Shown here in pieces: positions 6,008 through 8,671 of a DNA stretch of 8,671 nucleotides. Source of the stretch: an uncultured Lachnospiraceae bacterium (GTDB taxonomy: Bacteria; Bacillota; Clostridia; Lachnospirales; Lachnospiraceae); assembly GCA_937891165.1 (NCBI GenBank), contig CALAEX010000071.1, forward strand, positions 1 to 8,671. Direction: 5' to 3'. The translations under genes were made by a program, and so were the position numbers. The notes under the pieces are model-generated. The model was not told where the DNA came from and ran no database searches. It saw only the letters and a list, made by a program, of their open reading frames with translations. Every line of letters starts with the position of its first letter. Position 1 is the first letter of the stretch.

Positions 6008-6050
6008 GGAGTAAGAAGTATAGGTAAAATAGAAAGCAGGTAACAAGGGC

Positions 6051-7112
6051 ATGAGAAGGATAAAAACGAGAAAGATTAAAGGACATGAAATTCTAGCAAA
6101 AGATGTTTATAGTTCAGGTGGAATTATTTTAATTTCAGAAGGAACTATTTTAAAACAAGAGTATATACAGAAACTTTTAGAATTAAAAATTACAGATGTT
6201 TTTGTAGAAGATGAAATATCTAGAGATATTCAAGTACAGGATATTACTGAAGAAAAAATAAATGAACAATGTTTTGAAATATTAAAGAAAATGTTAGATA
6301 GATTTTCATTTTGTTCTATAGAAGAATTAGAGGAACTGTCTAATACAGCAACAGATATCATGCAAGAAGTATTATTAGAAGATAAAATTATTTATACTGT
6401 TTCTAATGTAAGGAATTATTCTCAAAGCTTGTATGAACATTCTTTAAGTGTGACTTCTCTTTCTATTTTAATTGCTATTCGTGCTGGTTATTCTAAGGAA
6501 CAGACAAAGAAAATTGCAGTTGGTGCTTTGCTTCATGATATAGGATTTATTAATGTAAAAGAAAATTACAAAGGAATGATTTTAGAGGAAATGGAAGAAA
6601 ATATACAAAAGGAAGTAAAACGCCATGTTGTATATGGATATATTGAATTAGAACAGCAAGATTGGTTAAGCTCTATTTCAAAAGAAATTATCTTGTATCA
6701 TCATGAACGATTAGACCGTAGTGGTTATCCATTTCATATGCCGGGGAATAAATTAAAAAAACAGATACGTTTAGTTTCTATTTGTGATGCATTTGACAAT
6801 ATGGTATATGGAAACTTTGAGAAACGTCGTAAAGTACATGAAGCATTAGATGAACTCGTAAGTGCAAGTGGAACAAAATTTGATTTTGAATTAGTGAATG
6901 TATTTATTCGGTCGGTAGCACCTTATCCTACAGGTTGTTTGGTTAGTTTAAATAATGGAGAACTTGGAATGGTATTAAGGCAGAATGTAGAAACACCAAC
7001 AAGACCTTTAATTCGTATTGTACAACAGAATGACCATAATGAGTGGATTAGAAAAGAAGAAAAAGATTTGTCAGAAGAATTAGCACTGTTTATTGTAGAT
7101 ACTATAGAGTAG
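6051..7112 (+). CDS. HD-GYP domain protein, probable cyclic-di-GMP phosphodiesterase
   Basis: This 353-residue cytosolic protein begins with a small N-terminal module (about 8-60, HEILAKDVYSSGGIILISEG) common in clostridial HD-GYP proteins. A helical linker is followed by the HD-GYP domain (about 115-290). Candidate metal ligands are His130, His162-Asp163, His192, His217-His218 and Asp246, so the site looks intact. The signature reads HHERLDRSGYP (217-227): GYP is kept, but the usual Gly after the Asp (DGxGYP) is Arg. A C-terminal beta segment (290-325, YPTGCLVSLNNGELGMVLR) is typical of this architecture. Family knowledge suggests hydrolysis of cyclic-di-GMP or a related dinucleotide; the substrate is inferred. 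ATG 6051 has only a modest ribosome binding site (AGGT, 6038-6041). No receiver or membrane segment is present. Confidence 0.87.
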   Translation: MRRIKTRKIKGHEILAKDVYSSGGIILISEGTILKQEYIQKLLELKITDVFVEDEISRDIQVQDITEEKINEQCFEILKKMLDRFSFCSIEELEELSNTATDIMQEVLLEDKIIYTVSNVRNYSQSLYEHSLSVTSLSILIAIRAGYSKEQTKKIAVGALLHDIGFINVKENYKGMILEEMEENIQKEVKRHVVYGYIELEQQDWLSSISKEIILYHHERLDRSGYPFHMPGNKLKKQIRLVSICDAFDNMVYGNFEKRRKVHEALDELVSASGTKFDFELVNVFIRSVAPYPTGCLVSLNNGELGMVLRQNVETPTRPLIRIVQQNDHNEWIRKEEKDLSEELALFIVDTIE

Positions 7113-7114
7113 AT

Positions 7115-7303
7115 GTTACTATTCAGCAGTAAACTATTAAGCAAAAGCCTTACTTTTCTTGGTATCTGGCAAGGACCGTTTAGAAACGGCAGTTCTTGGC
7201 GAGGTCTTTTCGAGCCTAGTACTGCTCCGTTTCGCCACGAGCGCGAGCGTGTCCTAGAAGATACAAGAAAAGTAAGCTTTTTAATAAAAGGCTGAATAGT
7301 AAC
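7115..7303 (+). ncRNA. Structured repeat / candidate non-coding RNA, copy C, with extended outer stem
   Basis: This is the second complete copy, starting 3 nt after the HD-GYP stop codon. Nested outer arms pair 7115-7127 with 7291-7303 (13 bp, perfect), 7135-7140 with 7281-7286, 7143-7147 with 7277-7281 (sharing 7281 with the previous arm, so alternatives), 7149-7161 with 7264-7276 (13 bp, perfect) and 7163-7167 with 7259-7263. The core GGACCG (7173-7178) can pair with CGtGTCC (7248-7254). The hairpin pairs 7183-7189 with 7227-7233, 7190-7196 with 7218-7224 (one T-T mismatch, 7194/7220) and 7198-7200 with 7214-7216. The 13-nt loop (7201-7213) is GAGGTCTTTTCGA. An open frame crosses the region, but it is palindromic in composition, lacks a ribosome binding site and resembles no protein. 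With its flank it fills the 300-bp gap between the HD-GYP and DUF3881 genes. Confidence 0.6.
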
Positions 7304-7331
7304 GAGTAGATGTGTTTTGTTGGAAAACTAC

Positions 7332-7360
7332 TTGTCATTCGGTTGAAAATATGGTATAAA
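7332..7360 (+). promoter_or_regulatory. Promoter for the DUF3881-TSCPD operon
   Basis: TTGTCA (7332-7337) and TATAAA (7355-7360) are 17 bp apart, with a TG at 7352-7353 giving an extended -10. Initiation near 7367 leaves a leader of about 46 nt before the GTG start at 7413. Confidence 0.6.
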
Positions 7361-7412
7361 AGAACAGTCAGTAATAGGGAATTCACTGTAGATTTCCAGA
7401 ATAGAGGTTAAA

Positions 7413-8285
7413 GTGCATAGTTTTTTAAAATCAATCGGCTTTGGGAGTATTACTAGTCGAAGTGAAGAGGAAAAGTTAATAAAGTTAGCAGTAGAAAATG
7501 CATCAGAGCGACAAGTATTCCGAGTTTCTGAAGAACGTTCTTTTGTAGAATTATATATGGAAGTTGCAGAGGAAACAGGAATTATAGTACGAGGCGAACA
7601 AGATGAAACAGGGACACTGCATGTATCTCATTATGTTCCGATTCACCGTGGATTGACAGTGACTACAGAAGAAACAATCTTTATCAATAAACGAGTAGAT
7701 ACAGATGCTTTTACTGGTATGTGTGATGATTATCGAATTGGAATTTCTTTAATTTTTTATATTCAGAATGTAATAGATGTATTGAAAAATCCAGTAAGCA
7801 AAAAAGAGAATAGAGAATGTCCTGTTTTTTTATCTGCATTAGCAACGGAAGGGAAAATTTTACTTCCAGTAGAAAAGACAAAGACAGAGGAAGAAAAGGT
7901 AAAGATGGATTTGCAAAATCGGTCTGCGTTAATTGCAGAAGCGAAGCAAGGAAATCAAGAGGCAATTCAAAGTTTGACGTTTGAAGATATCGACCAGTAT
8001 GCCATTGTGAGTAAAAGAATTCGAAAAGAAGATGTATACTCCATTGTAGAAACAAGTTTTATTCCGTTTGGCTCAGAATCTGATAATTATTCTATATTAG
8101 GCTATATTACGGATGTAAAGAAATGTGAAAATTTCTATACGAAAGAAGAATTTTATATTTTATCATTAATGTGTAATGAAATGTACTTTGACATATGTAT
8201 TCATGCAGAGGATTTGTTGGGAGAACCGATGGTTGGAAGACGATTCCGTGGAACTGTATGGTTACAAGGAAAAGTAGAAGTATAA
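7413..8285 (+). CDS. DUF3881 family protein
   Basis: This 290-residue protein of unknown function fits the DUF3881 family, which I associate mainly with Lachnospiraceae. The N-terminus MHSFLKSIGFGSI is characteristic as I recall it. There is no signal peptide or clear membrane helix, so it is probably cytosolic. Visible parts are an N-terminal alpha/beta region (1-125), a charged low-complexity linker (about 150-170) and a C-terminal region (about 175-290) containing DIDQYAIVSKRIRKEDVYSI (192-211, written here as its approximate span). No catalytic motif is recognisable. The start is GTG at 7413 with GAGG at 7404-7407, a slightly short spacing; I see no better-supported start. It follows the promoter at 7332-7360 and precedes the TSCPD gene by 24 bp, so the two are probably co-transcribed. 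Confidence 0.82.
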   Translation: MHSFLKSIGFGSITSRSEEEKLIKLAVENASERQVFRVSEERSFVELYMEVAEETGIIVRGEQDETGTLHVSHYVPIHRGLTVTTEETIFINKRVDTDAFTGMCDDYRIGISLIFYIQNVIDVLKNPVSKKENRECPVFLSALATEGKILLPVEKTKTEEEKVKMDLQNRSALIAEAKQGNQEAIQSLTFEDIDQYAIVSKRIRKEDVYSIVETSFIPFGSESDNYSILGYITDVKKCENFYTKEEFYILSLMCNEMYFDICIHAEDLLGEPMVGRRFRGTVWLQGKVEV

Positions 8286-8309
8286 CGATAAGGAAAGGAA
8301 GAAGAAAAG

Positions 8310-8555
8310 ATGGAAAAGCATGTAGTTTACAAAACAGAAGGTGTTTGTGCTAGAGGAATTGAATTTGATATTGTGGACGGAGTAGTACACAATGTCGTAT
8401 TTATTGGTGGTTGTAAGGGTAATACTCAGGGTGTGGCAAGATTAGCAGAAGGTATGCTTGCAACTGATTTAGTGGCAAGGTTAAAAGGCGTACAGTGTCG
8501 TGGAAATAATTCTTGTCCAAATCAATTTGCCCTTGCAATTGAGCAGAATATTTAA
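8310..8555 (+). CDS. TSCPD domain protein, TIGR03905 type
   Basis: This 81-residue protein consists almost entirely of a TSCPD domain. It resembles the C-terminal zinc-binding domain of vitamin B12-dependent ribonucleotide reductases (NrdJ), here as a stand-alone protein. Marks are FIGGCKGNTQGVARLAEGM (31-49) and CRGNNSCPNQFALAI (63-77). The four cysteines Cys13, Cys35, Cys63 and Cys69 are plausible metal ligands. The motif naming the family reads NSCPN. Its function is unknown; a role in ribonucleotide reduction is not shown here because no reductase gene is near. AAGGAA (8295-8300) supports ATG 8310. It is the last gene before a strong terminator. Confidence 0.85.
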   Translation: MEKHVVYKTEGVCARGIEFDIVDGVVHNVVFIGGCKGNTQGVARLAEGMLATDLVARLKGVQCRGNNSCPNQFALAIEQNI

Positions 8556-8562
8556 TTATACT

Positions 8563-8610
8563 AAAGAAGTTCTCTTTTCGTTTATAGTAACAAAAAGAGA
8601 ACTTCTTTTT
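8563..8610 (+). terminator. Intrinsic terminator after the TSCPD gene
   Basis: A perfect 16-bp stem pairs 8563-8578 with 8593-8608 around a 14-nt loop, ending in five T residues (8606-8610) on the + strand. It lies between the + strand operon and the convergent tRNA gene. Read on the - strand it begins just after the tRNA 3' end but has only three T residues, so it may serve both directions unequally. Confidence 0.9.
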
Positions 8611-8611
8611 A

Positions 8612-8671
8612 CGCCTCCTGCGAGAATCGAACTCACAACTAACCCTTAGGAGGGGTTTGTTATATCCATTT
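8612..8671 (-). tRNA. tRNA-Arg(CCU), 3' portion
   Basis: On the - strand the sequence folds as the 3' part of a tRNA. The anticodon stem AACCC/GGGTT pairs 8653-8657 with 8641-8645, closing a 7-nt loop at 8646-8652 that reads CTCCTAA with T33 and anticodon CCT (8648-8650). A 4-nt variable region (8637-8640) follows. The T arm is GTGAG/CTCGC with loop TTCGATT (8620-8636). The acceptor 3' strand is AGGAGGC with discriminator G (8612-8619), and the GG and A of the D loop are visible near 8660-8668. CCA is not encoded: the next base after the discriminator is T. The 5' acceptor strand and most of the D arm lie beyond the window. Confidence 0.93.

Noticed and set aside
5955..6014. Possible 19-residue peptide before the HD-GYP gene
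   Set aside because: No Shine-Dalgarno sequence precedes the ATG and no recognisable features are present; chance occurrence is likely.
5905..6050. Cyclic-di-GMP riboswitch before the HD-GYP gene
   Set aside because: The 146-bp gap shows only a weak bulged hairpin and none of the conserved GEMM features.
7113..7295. A 60-codon open frame directly after the HD-GYP gene
   Set aside because: It lies over the arms of the structured repeat, has no ribosome binding site, and its peptide follows from the palindromic DNA.

Overview
This is a low-GC Firmicutes chromosomal window, most likely from a Lachnospiraceae-type clostridium. The basis is AT-rich codon use, a DegS/DegU-like pair, DUF4446, DUF3881 and a TIGR03905-type TSCPD protein, a combination I associate with that family from memory. 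The markers rsmG, parA/soj, parB/spo0J and two perfect parS sites place it near the replication origin. Every protein gene is on the + strand, and the window ends in a partial tRNA gene on the - strand.

Layout. 1-443 has no protein gene. It holds a truncated structured repeat on the - strand (copy A), an extended -10 promoter followed by a small palindrome, a complete structured repeat on the + strand (copy B), and an AT-rich stretch leading to three phased DnaA-box-like 9-mers. Next come rsmG (444-1184), a GNAT acetyltransferase with a cysteine-bearing tail (1268-1756), and a cytosolic DegS-like histidine kinase (1849-2886) overlapping a DegU-like response regulator (2879-3529). A consensus sigma-A promoter and a 42-bp perfect palindrome centred on parS precede parA (3684-4469). 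parB (4499-5392) carries a second parS in its own coding sequence, and a DUF4446 membrane-anchored protein follows (5401-5904). An HD-GYP protein (6051-7112) is followed at once by copy C of the structured repeat (7115-7303). A promoter then drives DUF3881 (7413-8285) and a small TSCPD protein (8310-8555), which end at a strong hairpin terminator. Beyond it is the 3' part of tRNA-Arg(CCU) on the - strand.

How it fits together. The core is origin-proximal housekeeping: 16S rRNA methylation and chromosome partitioning by ParA, ParB and parS. Signalling genes are set into it: a two-component pair and a probable cyclic-di-GMP hydrolase.

The least explained content is the family of structured elements. 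Copies B and C align without gaps over 82 nt (about 70 identical by hand count). Their flanking arms have different sequences, yet each arm pairs with its own partner. Single changes in a 5' segment are matched both in the terminal loop and in a 3' segment. This looks like a conserved RNA with a possible pseudoknot or two-state fold rather than a plain transposon remnant. I do not recognise it as a named family.
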